Below, one piece after another: positions 17,001-25,999 of a stretch of DNA of 64,000 nucleotides. The notes beneath the pieces were generated by a model that was not told where the DNA came from, made no database searches, and worked only from the letters and a program-made list of their open reading frames with translations. Within the stretch, counting starts at the first letter, position 1; the number at the start of each line of letters is the position of its first letter. A program made the position numbers and the translations under genes. This DNA is from DLAJ01 sp023663615 (GTDB lineage Bacteria > Bacillota > Clostridia > Lachnospirales > Lachnospiraceae): NCBI GenBank assembly GCA_023663615.1, contig JAMPHA010000003.1, forward strand, positions 62,001 through 126,000, written 5' to 3'.

Positions 17001-17029
17001 TTGTACACCTCTTTCGAATAGGATATAAT
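17001..17029 (+). promoter_or_regulatory. Promoter of the GT-C-like membrane protein gene
   Basis: TTGTAC (17001-17006), 17-bp spacer, TATAAT (17024-17029). The coding start follows 31 bases after the -10. Confidence 0.75.
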
Positions 17030-17059
17030 AAAAAAATGAACGAGAAAGGATCACAATTC

Positions 17060-18943
17060 ATGAAAAAGCAACGTCTTCCGATCTGTGATATTTTGTTTTT
17101 CTGCGCGCTTGTGCCGCTTTTGTTCTTTTTTCTCTGGAAATGCCGCTATGGCTACGGCGGCTGTGACGAGCCGTTTTACCTGACGCTGGCGCAGCGGCTC
17201 TCCTTCGGCGACGCGCTGCTTTCCGACGAGTGGAATCTCTCTCAGCTGTGCGGCGTTCTTCTTTTACCGTTTTACCGGCTCCACGCGCTGATCGCGGGCG
17301 GAACGGAGGGGATCGTCCTGCATTTCCGCTATCTCTATACCGCCATGCAGCTTCTCACCGCAGTGTTTCTCTATCTTACGTTGCGCCGTTACCGTTACGG
17401 CGCGCTCTGCGCGGTACTCCTGTTTGCGATCTATACGCCCTATGACATCATGGCGTTATCCTATAACACGTTCGCGCTGATGGCAATGGCGCTCTGCCTC
17501 TCCCTGCTCTCCTGCTGTCGTCCGTCGGGACGCATCGGCTTTCTCCTTGCAGGCTTCTGCTATGCCGTCGCCGTCATCGCCAATCCCTATCTCATCTTGC
17601 TCTATCTGGCGGCAACCGCGCTCTTTCTCCTTGCATTGCTCGTCCGCACCGCTCGTTCCGAGGCGCTCCGCACCTGCGGGCGCGGTCTGCTTTTGTTTAC
17701 GCTCGGCGCAGCCATACCCGCCGTCTGCCTTTTGTTTTTCGTGTTCCGCCGTGCCGGAATTGGGACGATCACGGAAAATCTCTCCGCGATCTTTCACGAT
17801 CCCGAACACGCCTCCCGCTCCGTCAAAGAAATCCTTTACAGCGCCTTCTATGTCATGCGCTCCATATTCGGTTCGTTTCTCGCGCTGTGGCTCCTTTTGA
17901 CCGTGCTCGCGCTCATCGACCGAAAAAAAACGCATGCATGGATGTATTTCTGCATGACCGCGCTCGTCACGGCAACGGCGGTTATGATCCACATTCCGTC
18001 CATACAGACCGACTACAATTATATCATGTTCCCTGTCACGCTCTGCGGTCTTTCCGCTTATCTTCTCACCCGCAAAAAGAACCGCCGCGTTTTTCTTTTC
18101 CTCTGGTGCCTCGGCATGTTCTATGCTTTCTGCCTCGGCGCAGCGTCCAATCAGGGGGAAAACGCCATCTGCATGGGAATGCCTGCCGCGCTGATCGGCA
18201 GCGTGCTTCTGATTCAGGATTTTGTGAAAGAGCAGCTGGCTGCGTCTTTCCGCTCACATGCAGGCGCACAGCCGGACGCCCTGCACGCGCAGGCGGCAAG
18301 TGCGGCGGCTTCCCCGTCAAACGCAAAAAGCGGCCGCTTCACAGCGCCGCTCGTGCTTTGCAGCGCCGCCCTGCTTTTTCTTTCACAGTTCGGCGCTGAA
18401 TGTTATGCAAAATCTGTTCATGCGTTCTGGGAACCTTCCGTCTCCGCTCTGGACACAAAGATCACGGAAGGTCCGCTTGCGGGGGTCTGCACGACCAAAG
18501 AACACGCGGACGCTTACGATACGCTGCTATCGGAAATCCGCGGCTATCGGGACGATTCTTCCGAACCCGTGCTCTTTGTTACCTCCAGCCCTTGGTGCTA
18601 TTTATATGCGGAGCGCCCCTACGGCGTATACTCCTCCTGGATTTCGACCTTTTCCGCTTCCGACAAAAGCGCCGGCGTCGCACTTTTGCTTGACCGCCTC
18701 GGCATCTATTACCGCCTGCATTCCGACCGAATCCCGTCGGATATTTATATCTTAAAAAACGATATTTGGTCCGACCGGCTGAGCGGCTGGGAGAACGGCT
18801 ATCCGCTTGCCGCATGGCTGCTCACCACGACCAATATTGACCCGTCCCCGCTCTACCCGTATGACTGTGCGGAATGGGATATTCTTTACGACGTAACGGA
18901 AACCACGCACGGATTTCATCTGCGCAGGATTTCCGCCCCGTAA
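17060..18943 (+). CDS. GT-C-like polytopic membrane protein, putative glycosyltransferase
   Basis: A 627-residue protein with about 10-12 membrane segments followed by a soluble C-terminal domain of about 180 residues. The first loop has 'GCDEPFYLTLAQRLSFGD', which matches the acidic motif and spacing of GT-C enzymes (ArnT/PMT-like) that use polyprenyl-phosphate sugars. By family analogy it would glycosylate a cell-surface acceptor, but the acceptor is unknown. I chose the ATG at 17060 with AAAGGA upstream; an ATG 24 bases earlier sits before that site. A near-consensus promoter lies at 17001-17029. It is convergent with the secreted-protein gene downstream and not in an operon. Confidence 0.6.
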   Translation: MKKQRLPICDILFFCALVPLLFFFLWKCRYGYGGCDEPFYLTLAQRLSFGDALLSDEWNLSQLCGVLLLPFYRLHALIAGGTEGIVLHFRYLYTAMQLLTAVFLYLTLRRYRYGALCAVLLFAIYTPYDIMALSYNTFALMAMALCLSLLSCCRPSGRIGFLLAGFCYAVAVIANPYLILLYLAATALFLLALLVRTARSEALRTCGRGLLLFTLGAAIPAVCLLFFVFRRAGIGTITENLSAIFHDPEHASRSVKEILYSAFYVMRSIFGSFLALWLLLTVLALIDRKKTHAWMYFCMTALVTATAVMIHIPSIQTDYNYIMFPVTLCGLSAYLLTRKKNRRVFLFLWCLGMFYAFCLGAASNQGENAICMGMPAALIGSVLLIQDFVKEQLAASFRSHAGAQPDALHAQAASAAASPSNAKSGRFTAPLVLCSAALLFLSQFGAECYAKSVHAFWEPSVSALDTKITEGPLAGVCTTKEHADAYDTLLSEIRGYRDDSSEPVLFVTSSPWCYLYAERPYGVYSSWISTFSASDKSAGVALLLDRLGIYYRLHSDRIPSDIYILKNDIWSDRLSGWENGYPLAAWLLTTTNIDPSPLYPYDCAEWDILYDVTETTHGFHLRRISAP

Positions 18944-18997
18944 TCTTGATTGCACCGCGACCGCTACTGTGCCGCGACCGTTTCGCTGCCGCGGTTG

Positions 18998-20554
18998 TTA
19001 TTGCGCCGCGACCGCGGTAATCCCACCCGCCGCATCCAGTTTATAAAATACCGGAGCGGAATTGCTTGTGACATACCAGATCACTTCCCCGTTGTGACAG
19101 ATGGGCTGGCAGTCCGACAATGCCGCGTCCGCCGTCCCGATCGCGCCGATCCCGCCCCCATCCGTATATCGCGTATAGTAAAACGTTCCGCGCGCATCCG
19201 TCCACATGAGGTATCCGCCGCTTAATCCCGTGGAAACAAGCACCGGCGTGAGCATTCCGTCCGACTGCGTAATTCTTGCCGCCGAGGAAGCAAGCCCGTT
19301 CTTTGCCGTGTAGCCGATATAAATCTCACGCGTCCCTCTTCCGCCAATACCGTCATAATTAAATGCCGTCACATAGCCGCTTGCCGTTTCCGCCAGACCG
19401 CCGACAGACGCGCCGGTATAATTATCGCCCGTTGTCCCCGGAAACGCCATCAGCGTGCTCTGCGATACGCTGCCGCTGAATTTCTCTCCTCCGGCTTTCG
19501 CGCTGTTATATCTCATCAATACAATGCTGCGCGGATAAGCGTCCCCATGATCGAGCGTCACAAGATTTTGATCCTGATCCACCAAAACAAACTGATTGAA
19601 AGAATGACTGACATATCCCACGCTGCTGTTCATCACGATATGATAGGTATCTGTCAGTGTCATATCGCTCTGACGCACCGCCATTGTCATATTCGCCTGA
19701 TGATTTAAGCCGTCTCTGGCAGACGCATACATGGTATGACAGGTACGGATATACAGATAATTCCCATATTCGGCACAACGAAGCGAACCTGCGTCAAACG
19801 GAGAGACCGTATTGGCGCCGCAAAGGCTCGTATGCCCCAGCCGCTGCCAGTCTTTGGAATACTTCACGACACGCACCACTTCCCTATTGTTATCCTGCGC
19901 CGGATTATCCTGTCCAAAGATCAGGAAATTATAGTTCTGCCCCGCAAAGAAGCCGCCCCAAAGCGGCAGCTCCATCGGAATGCTGCGGCTGGACGTGATA
20001 TGGAACGCATCATCATAATCCTCCACCACGATCTGCCCGTCAATATACTCCACGCGCGTCAATCCCTGATCGCTCCCCCCCATGACCTTAACCATTTCCT
20101 GTCCGTCAATATATTCCACGCGCGTCAATCCGCCCATGGGATTCTCGTACAGATAGGATTTCACCGTGTCGGACCAGTTCCAATTATAATTACTGTACCA
20201 GCGATAATTCTGGGCATTCCGATTATTAGATACGGCAGGCGTTATATCCGTCTGCGCCGTCGTACCCGGAACCGTCCCGGTTCCGCTCTGGTAAGGAAGC
20301 ACATTCGCCGGGTCAAACGTCAGCGGGTTGTATGGGAGCCTCCCCTCGTAAATCCCGTATGTCGTATAATGCCCGTACAATACTTCCGGCGACGCATTCC
20401 CCGAAAATACTGCCGCCACATCCGGATTCTGCGCTAAATACCACTGTGCGTCAAATACCGCGCCATCCGCCATGTACTGTGGAGCGGCGCTCACAGACAG
20501 GCTGTTTACGCAGAGCAGAACTGCCAGCAGCGCTGCAAACCATTTTTTCTTCAT
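18998..20554 (-). CDS. Secreted protein, function unknown
   Basis: A 518-residue protein with a clear signal peptide (Lys-rich start, 'WFAALLAVLLCVNSLSVSA' core, cleavage likely near residue 23). The mature N-terminus has 'FDAQWYLAQNPDVAAVF...YGIYEGRLPYNP', a motif I recall from cell-surface proteins of Firmicutes. A long beta-rich region follows, with recurring 'VEYIDGQ' (twice) and Gly-rich strands ending in 'YYTRYTDGGG', possibly a beta-propeller. The ATG at 20554 has AAAGGAGG nine bases upstream. It is convergent with the GT-C-like gene, and no enzyme motif is seen. A carbohydrate-binding or sensing role would be a guess. Confidence 0.65.
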   Translation of the reverse strand: MKKKWFAALLAVLLCVNSLSVSAAPQYMADGAVFDAQWYLAQNPDVAAVFSGNASPEVLYGHYTTYGIYEGRLPYNPLTFDPANVLPYQSGTGTVPGTTAQTDITPAVSNNRNAQNYRWYSNYNWNWSDTVKSYLYENPMGGLTRVEYIDGQEMVKVMGGSDQGLTRVEYIDGQIVVEDYDDAFHITSSRSIPMELPLWGGFFAGQNYNFLIFGQDNPAQDNNREVVRVVKYSKDWQRLGHTSLCGANTVSPFDAGSLRCAEYGNYLYIRTCHTMYASARDGLNHQANMTMAVRQSDMTLTDTYHIVMNSSVGYVSHSFNQFVLVDQDQNLVTLDHGDAYPRSIVLMRYNSAKAGGEKFSGSVSQSTLMAFPGTTGDNYTGASVGGLAETASGYVTAFNYDGIGGRGTREIYIGYTAKNGLASSAARITQSDGMLTPVLVSTGLSGGYLMWTDARGTFYYTRYTDGGGIGAIGTADAALSDCQPICHNGEVIWYVTSNSAPVFYKLDAAGGITAVAAQ

Positions 20555-20880
20555 GATGTCATTCCTCCTTTGGATGTCCGATTCTTTTTGGTTCTTGCAG
20601 ACAACCTTCATTTTTATCCCTTTCATCTTAGCATCCGCCCCATACCCTGTCAACACGGGGCTTCTTACGGTTCCAGCCTTTTTCTCCTGATTTTTCCTCT
20701 TTATTTGTTTTTTTGAGAAACGTTCTTTCGTTTTTTTGAGAAATCAGTAGATTTTTGTCTTCAAACCGTTATATAATGGATACATATTTGTTTTTACGCC
20801 AGAGAAGCAGTAAATGCATTCCTGCAAAACGGCAGAATGCTTTCTGTGGCATCACACAGCAACCGATCAGGAGGAACACT

Positions 20881-22494
20881 ATGGCAGTCAAATACGTCTT
20901 TGTCACCGGCGGCGTTGTCTCCGGGCTTGGAAAAGGGATCACCGCCGCATCGCTCGGCAGATTATTAAAGGCACGCGGATATAAAGTCACCATGCAGAAA
21001 TTTGATCCTTATATCAATATTGATCCCGGCACGATGAACCCGGTCCAGCACGGCGAGGTCTTTGTCACCGACGACGGCACGGAAACCGATTTGGATCTCG
21101 GACATTATGAGCGTTTCATTGACGAGAATCTGGACAAAAATTCCAATGTGACGACCGGCAAGATTTACTGGTCCGTTTTACAAAAAGAGCGGCGCGGGGA
21201 TTACGGCGGCGGGACCGTCCAGGTCATCCCCCATATCACCAATGAGATCAAGAGCCGCTTTTACCGCAACTTTACCGATGACGAGACAAGAATCGCCATC
21301 ATCGAGGTCGGCGGCACGGTCGGCGATATTGAATCCCAGCCTTTCCTTGAGGCGATCCGCCAGTTTCAGCATGAAGTCGGACGCAACAACGCCATCCTCA
21401 TTCATGTGACGCTGATCCCTTATCTGCGCGCGTCTCAGGAAATGAAGACAAAGCCGACGCAGGCAAGCGTCAAAGAATTGCAGGGATTAGGACTCCGCCC
21501 CGACATCATCGTATGCCGCAGCGAATATCCGCTCAATCAGCATATCAAGGATAAGATTGCCCTTTTCTGTAATGTGCCGAACAGTCACGTATTGCAGAAT
21601 CTTGACGTGGAGCACCTCTATGAGGCGCCGCTTGCCATGGAAAAAGAACACTTAGCCTCCGTCGCCTGCGAATGCCTGGAATTGGAGCAGCGCGAACCGG
21701 ACTTAAAGGACTGGAGCGCCATGGTGGAAGACCTTCACAATCCGACCGACGAGGTTACGATCGCGTTAGTCGGCAAATACACCGCTCTGCACGACGCTTA
21801 TATCAGCGTTGTGGAGGCGCTCAAGCACGGCGGCATTCCCAATCACACGACCGTCAATATCAAATGGATCGATTCGGAGACCGTGACGAAAGAAAATGTG
21901 GACGAGCTGTTAAACGGCGTTGACGGGATTTTGGTTCCGGGCGGCTTTGGCGACCGCGGGATCGACGGTATGCTTTTTGCGATCCAATACGCCCGCACCA
22001 ACGGCATTCCGTACCTCGGACTCTGCCTCGGTATGCAGCTTTCCATTGTAGAATATGCGCGAAACGTCGTGGGGTACGAAGACGCCCACAGCATCGAGCT
22101 GAACGCCGGCACGCTTCATCCGGTCATCGCCTTGATGCCCGACCAGAACGGCGTTGAGGACATCGGCGGCACGCTGCGGCTCGGCTCCTACCCCTGTGTG
22201 CTGGACGAATCCTCTCTGGCGTACAAGCTTTACGGCGAAAAGACCATTCACGAGCGCCACAGGCACCGCTACGAGGTCAACAACGATTACCGCGCGGTGC
22301 TGACCGAAAAAGGCATGCGTCTCTCCGGTCTTTCCCCCGACGGCAGGATCGTAGAAATGTGCGAGATTCCCGCGCATCCGTTCTTTATCGCGACGCAGGC
22401 GCATCCGGAACTGAAATCAAGACCGAACCGACCGCATCCCCTGTTTAAGGGATTCGTGGCGGCCGCCCTCCAAAAGAGTTCCGCTGACGCGTAA
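20881..22494 (+). CDS. pyrG: CTP synthase
   Basis: It makes CTP from UTP, ATP and glutamine, the last step of pyrimidine nucleotide synthesis. The 537 residues hold the N-terminal amidoligase domain ('KYVFVTGGVVSGLGKGI', the P-loop-like motif) and the C-terminal class I glutamine amidotransferase domain with the 'GLCLGMQL' Cys nucleophile and a late 'HPE' His-Glu pair. The start at 20881 has AGGAGG eight bases upstream; a longer reading to 20755 has none. The stop codon lies inside a hairpin at 22473-22500, and further hairpins and a terminator follow. A TATAAT box lies at 20772-20777, but no good -35 is seen. Confidence 0.97.
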   Translation: MAVKYVFVTGGVVSGLGKGITAASLGRLLKARGYKVTMQKFDPYINIDPGTMNPVQHGEVFVTDDGTETDLDLGHYERFIDENLDKNSNVTTGKIYWSVLQKERRGDYGGGTVQVIPHITNEIKSRFYRNFTDDETRIAIIEVGGTVGDIESQPFLEAIRQFQHEVGRNNAILIHVTLIPYLRASQEMKTKPTQASVKELQGLGLRPDIIVCRSEYPLNQHIKDKIALFCNVPNSHVLQNLDVEHLYEAPLAMEKEHLASVACECLELEQREPDLKDWSAMVEDLHNPTDEVTIALVGKYTALHDAYISVVEALKHGGIPNHTTVNIKWIDSETVTKENVDELLNGVDGILVPGGFGDRGIDGMLFAIQYARTNGIPYLGLCLGMQLSIVEYARNVVGYEDAHSIELNAGTLHPVIALMPDQNGVEDIGGTLRLGSYPCVLDESSLAYKLYGEKTIHERHRHRYEVNNDYRAVLTEKGMRLSGLSPDGRIVEMCEIPAHPFFIATQAHPELKSRPNRPHPLFKGFVAAALQKSSADA

Positions 22495-22573
22495 CTCTTT
22501 CGAAATTCGCGTAAGCGAATTTCTTTCAAAGAACTCGCAGGATGCGAGTTCTTTTGATGACGCGTAACTCTTT
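22473..22573. repeat. Hairpin array with 16-bp direct repeats at the 3' end of pyrG
   Basis: Three hairpins in series: AAAGAGTT...AACTCTTT (22473-22500, covering the pyrG stop), GAAATTCGC...GCGAATTTC (22502-22523) and AAAGAACTCGCA...TGCGAGTTCTTT (22528-22554). TGACGCGTAACTCTTT occurs at 22485-22500 and again at 22558-22573, a 73-bp offset. Confidence 0.85.
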
Positions 22574-22587
22574 GCATTACACATAAA

Positions 22588-22617
22588 AAGGCTTTCGGGA
22601 AACGCCCCGGAAGCCTT
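22588..22617. terminator. Terminator between pyrG and the chemoreceptor gene
   Basis: AAGGCTTTCGGG (22588-22599) pairs with CCCGGAAGCCTT (22606-22617), with one mismatch. AT-rich flanks on both sides allow use from both strands. Confidence 0.8.
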
Positions 22618-22685
22618 GATTTTATGGAACAAATTGGAACAAATTCTGAGTGTCAAAACAAAACCACGCGCCGCCGCGTTATACG

Positions 22686-24386
22686 TCACACATGGAAAAA
22701 CTTCATGCTCTCATTTAAGTCATTCGCGATCGCGTTCAGCTTTTCTGCGTCTTCTGCGATCTCCGCCATCATCCGGTTTGCCGTGACGGTCGATTCAGAG
22801 GTTTCCTCGGAGCTTGCGGCATTTTCCTCTGCGATCGCGCTTAAGTTCTGCACAATGTCTACCACGTTGATCCGCGCTTCATCCAAATGCTGCGTCATAT
22901 CATGAATATCCTGGATCCTGCTGATGGATGCCTCAATACCGCCCTGCACCCTGGAGAAGATCTCATCCGTTCTGCGCACATGCTCCTCCTGCAGATCCAT
23001 GATCTCCTTTACCTGATCCATTGTGCTGACGGCACGATTGGAATTCTCGATCAGTGCCGCTACAATATCCTCAATCTGCTTCGCCGAAGTATTCGTCTGA
23101 TCGGAAAGCTTCTGAATCTGCGTTGCCACAACCGCAAACCCTTTTCCGGTATCGCCCGCACGTGCGGCCTCGATCGTCGCATTGAGCGATAACAGCCCGG
23201 TCTCGTCCGCAATACTTGTGATCAGCTGCGTCGCCTCTTTGATCTTCTCCGCAGAATCATTCGTCATATTCGTCTGCCGATAAATGATCTCGATCGCTTC
23301 CCGCGCTCTTTCGTTGATCTCGTTTAATTCAGCCAGCGTCTCTGACGCCTGCTGCCCCGTCGCGCGCATACTTGCCGCATTCTCATTGAGCACAATGGAC
23401 TGTTCCTTTGTTTCCTCCACCATACTGCCCATCTCGGTCACATTTCCGGTCGCATTCTGTGTTTCTTTTGCCTGCGTTCCCGCCGTCACCGCGATTTCCT
23501 GTACCGCTCTCTCCACATGTCCTACCGTCTCTGCGGAGCCCAGCGCAGAATCCTGCATCCGCGCCGCCGCATCGATCAGCGTTACGCTATGTGCCTGAAT
23601 CACAGAAACGATACGCACCAATTCCTCACGCAGTCCCGCAATACTGCGGCTCATCGTACCGATCTCGTCCCTGCGCTTTAACTGCCCGTCTCCCATTTCG
23701 ACAGTCAGATCGCCGTGCGCGATCTTGTCCACCGCCTGCACGCCTTTATTCAGGACTTTGGTGATCATGCCGACGACCAGAACTGCGGCGATAATCCACA
23801 GACCGCCCATCACAACCGTCACCAGTAAGATCGTTAATTGCACGCCCCGGATCGCAGAATCAAAATCCTCCTGCCGCTTTGCGATCATGACCATACCGAC
23901 GGGCGGCTCCGTTGACAGATTGATGATCGGCTGATAGTACGCCATATAGACTTCTCCGTCAATGACAAGGCGGCTGTCCATGCTGCCCTGCCCGTTTCCA
24001 AGTACGGCGTCCGCAATGCTCTGCTTCACCGGAATATCCGTCAGCCGTTCTCCGTTCGCATCCGTGAGGGACGAGAGCATCACATCCGTTCCGTAATACA
24101 CCGTCACCTCCATATTGCTGTCCTTTACGGAGTCAACAATATCCGTATTCTGCGAAAGATTCATGGTATTTCCTTTTTTGAAATTCCCGTTCTCGTCCAG
24201 ACGATAATTTCCATTCGCCCCATAATCATAAATATTCAGTACGGAAATCGCCGTCGCGCGCATTCCTGAATAGTTCTGTTCCTCCATCGCGCCGCGGATC
24301 TGCGCAGAGGATACGATAAAAATAATGATTCCCATCAGCACGATCGGCGCGATGGACAGTATCAGGATCTTAGATTTCAGTTTCAT
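22686..24386 (-). CDS. Methyl-accepting chemotaxis protein
   Basis: A membrane chemoreceptor of 566 residues. Layout: N-terminal membrane segment (about 7-27), an extracellular Cache-type sensor (about 28-185), a second membrane segment (about 190-215, 'LTILLVTVVMGGLWIIAAVLVV'), a HAMP domain (about 215-270) and a long cytoplasmic coiled coil with the hairpin tip 'LLSLNATIEAARAGDTGKGFAVVA'. The tip controls CheA/CheW. The sensor ligand is unknown. No other chemotaxis genes lie in the window, so it would feed a distant che operon. A strong hairpin lies at 24426-24460 in its leader. Convergent with pyrG across a terminator. Confidence 0.93.
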   Translation of the reverse strand: MKLKSKILILSIAPIVLMGIIIFIVSSAQIRGAMEEQNYSGMRATAISVLNIYDYGANGNYRLDENGNFKKGNTMNLSQNTDIVDSVKDSNMEVTVYYGTDVMLSSLTDANGERLTDIPVKQSIADAVLGNGQGSMDSRLVIDGEVYMAYYQPIINLSTEPPVGMVMIAKRQEDFDSAIRGVQLTILLVTVVMGGLWIIAAVLVVGMITKVLNKGVQAVDKIAHGDLTVEMGDGQLKRRDEIGTMSRSIAGLREELVRIVSVIQAHSVTLIDAAARMQDSALGSAETVGHVERAVQEIAVTAGTQAKETQNATGNVTEMGSMVEETKEQSIVLNENAASMRATGQQASETLAELNEINERAREAIEIIYRQTNMTNDSAEKIKEATQLITSIADETGLLSLNATIEAARAGDTGKGFAVVATQIQKLSDQTNTSAKQIEDIVAALIENSNRAVSTMDQVKEIMDLQEEHVRRTDEIFSRVQGGIEASISRIQDIHDMTQHLDEARINVVDIVQNLSAIAEENAASSEETSESTVTANRMMAEIAEDAEKLNAIANDLNESMKFFHV

Positions 24387-24425
24387 GTAGTATCCTCTCC
24401 CGCAGTTTCTATCTGCGTAAAAAAC

Positions 24426-24460
24426 TTGCGCGCCGAAATAAAATTCTTTTCGTCGCGCAA
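24426..24460 (-). promoter_or_regulatory. Leader hairpin of the chemoreceptor gene
   Basis: TTGCGCG-c-CGAAA (24426-24438) pairs with TTTCG-t-CGCGCAA (24448-24460), 12 pairs with one internal mismatch and a 9-nt loop. It lies 40 bases upstream of the ATG and may be an operator or leader structure. Confidence 0.45.
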
Positions 24461-24556
24461 AAAGTATCCCGTTAAAGTCATTTTACCACATGAACAAAAT
24501 TCTCGAAAGTGCTTTCGTATATTTTCGGGTTTCTATGATTTTCAGAATATACCGCA

Positions 24557-25996
24557 TCAGTCCGGCCATGTATAATCCATAATCTGATTTTTTGCTGTTT
24601 CCGCTGCATTCTCCGGTTTTATCGCCGAAAAATCCAAATTCGCAATGATTCCTGTTTTCTTGCAGACGCCCGATAAATCTATGACAAAATAGCGGAAAGC
24701 CCCGATTCCCTCCATCCAATGCTCTGAACAGCAGAACACAATATCAGGATGACAGCTTTGACGGATGACTTCCAGCTCTTTGGTTCCGAAAACACCGGAC
24801 GGCACATCATACATCCCATATAGGTAAGGCATGGGAAGGTCACTGACGCAGACAGCGGAATATCCCTCCTGTAAGAAGAGCTTCCGAAGTGCCGCCCCAA
24901 AACATATAGCCTCATTCCGTCTTCCTATTATCATCACGAGCGGCAGCATAGCCTGCCCCTGAGAATCCTGCTCTCCCTCTTTCGATATTCCTTCTTTCTT
25001 TCCTTCCGGCGCTTCCCACACCAGATATTCGTGCAGGCGCAGTCTTGTCGGCTGCGTCAACGTGCCGCAATACATGATTCCTGCCACATCCGCCTTATCA
25101 GCCTCCCGTATCAGCTCGCTTTCTTCCTGTGGTTCTCCCTCCTTTTCGGGTATCCACACCAATACCTTTTTCAGACTGTCCTCTGAATCCCTCTGACAAT
25201 CCGCATAATCAATCGAACTCCATGCCCGGTCCTTATGCATTCCAAAAAAGAACGCTTCCTGAGGCAGCATCTCTCCGCCCCGGTTCACCACAACCGCATT
25301 TTCCACAAAATCCGGCGTCCGATACAACGGATTTCTTCCGCTCAGCTTTCTGTAAAGATCCTGCCCGCAGTTTCGCACTGACGAAAATTCCTCATAATTC
25401 AGGCAGACCGCCGCCGTCACAGTCGGCGCCGCATAGCTGTTCGCCAAAACCACCTCTTCCCCACAGATTGCCTCATGGCGTGCGGATGCCCGAAACGCCA
25501 TCCCGTTTTCCTGTATATCCGCGGCATAAGAAAACCCTGTCATCGCAGCATCCGCACGCACACAGAACACGCCGCTTAAGCACGCCGGCATACAGTACCC
25601 TGCTGAATTACTGTGCGCTGCTACGATAATCTGTCCCTGCAAAACCATACGCGCCACAATCGGACGAAGACTGTCATAATCCGCCATATTTTTTGTCCCC
25701 GCGCTCAAATGCACGACCGGTATCCGATGTTCAAGACACCAATTCAGACTTGCTTCTAACTGCCTGCGGGCAGCCGACAAACTGCCATTATAAAAAATGC
25801 GGAGACTACAGAACGTTGTGTCCGGCGCATAGCGCAGAATAATGCCTGCCACGGTGCTCCCATGATGTGTCTGCAGAACATCCTCCCCGGTCTTCTCCCG
25901 AATCGTCCCATCTTCTCCGACACACAGGTCGCAGACTATTTTTTCTCCCGGAATAAAGCGGGTATCAAGCCCGTCATCCAAAACTGCAACCAACAC
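24557..25996 (-). CDS. Intracellular subtilase (S8) of the RiPP cluster, with extra C-terminal domain
   Basis: A 479-residue subtilisin-like serine protease without a signal peptide, so it should act in the cytosol, where a RiPP leader would be cut. Catalytic residues by alignment: Asp7 ('VAVLDDGLD'), His45 ('HHGSTVAG'), oxyanion Asn130 and Ser187 ('ANSYAAPTV' in place of GTSMAAP). Residues about 275-479 form a second domain with 'LPMPYLYGMYD' (387-397) and 'HPDIVFCC'; both resemble segments of the maturation protein at 36147-37214. The start is GTG with a GAGGAAGGG site lying over the end of the ABC gene, only four bases upstream. It is the last gene of the cluster. Leader removal is inference. 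Confidence 0.8.
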   Translation of the reverse strand: MLVAVLDDGLDTRFIPGEKIVCDLCVGEDGTIREKTGEDVLQTHHGSTVAGIILRYAPDTTFCSLRIFYNGSLSAARRQLEASLNWCLEHRIPVVHLSAGTKNMADYDSLRPIVARMVLQGQIIVAAHSNSAGYCMPACLSGVFCVRADAAMTGFSYAADIQENGMAFRASARHEAICGEEVVLANSYAAPTVTAAVCLNYEEFSSVRNCGQDLYRKLSGRNPLYRTPDFVENAVVVNRGGEMLPQEAFFFGMHKDRAWSSIDYADCQRDSEDSLKKVLVWIPEKEGEPQEESELIREADKADVAGIMYCGTLTQPTRLRLHEYLVWEAPEGKKEGISKEGEQDSQGQAMLPLVMIIGRRNEAICFGAALRKLFLQEGYSAVCVSDLPMPYLYGMYDVPSGVFGTKELEVIRQSCHPDIVFCCSEHWMEGIGAFRYFVIDLSGVCKKTGIIANLDFSAIKPENAAETAKNQIMDYTWPD

Positions 25997-25999
25997 CTG

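Noticed and set aside
20700..20780. Full sigma-A promoter for pyrG
   Set aside because: TATAAT at 20772-20777 has no acceptable -35 at 16-18 bp, so only the box is mentioned.
24387..24556. Sigma-D (flagellar) promoter for the chemoreceptor
   Set aside because: No TAAA-N15-GCCGATAA match was found in the leader.
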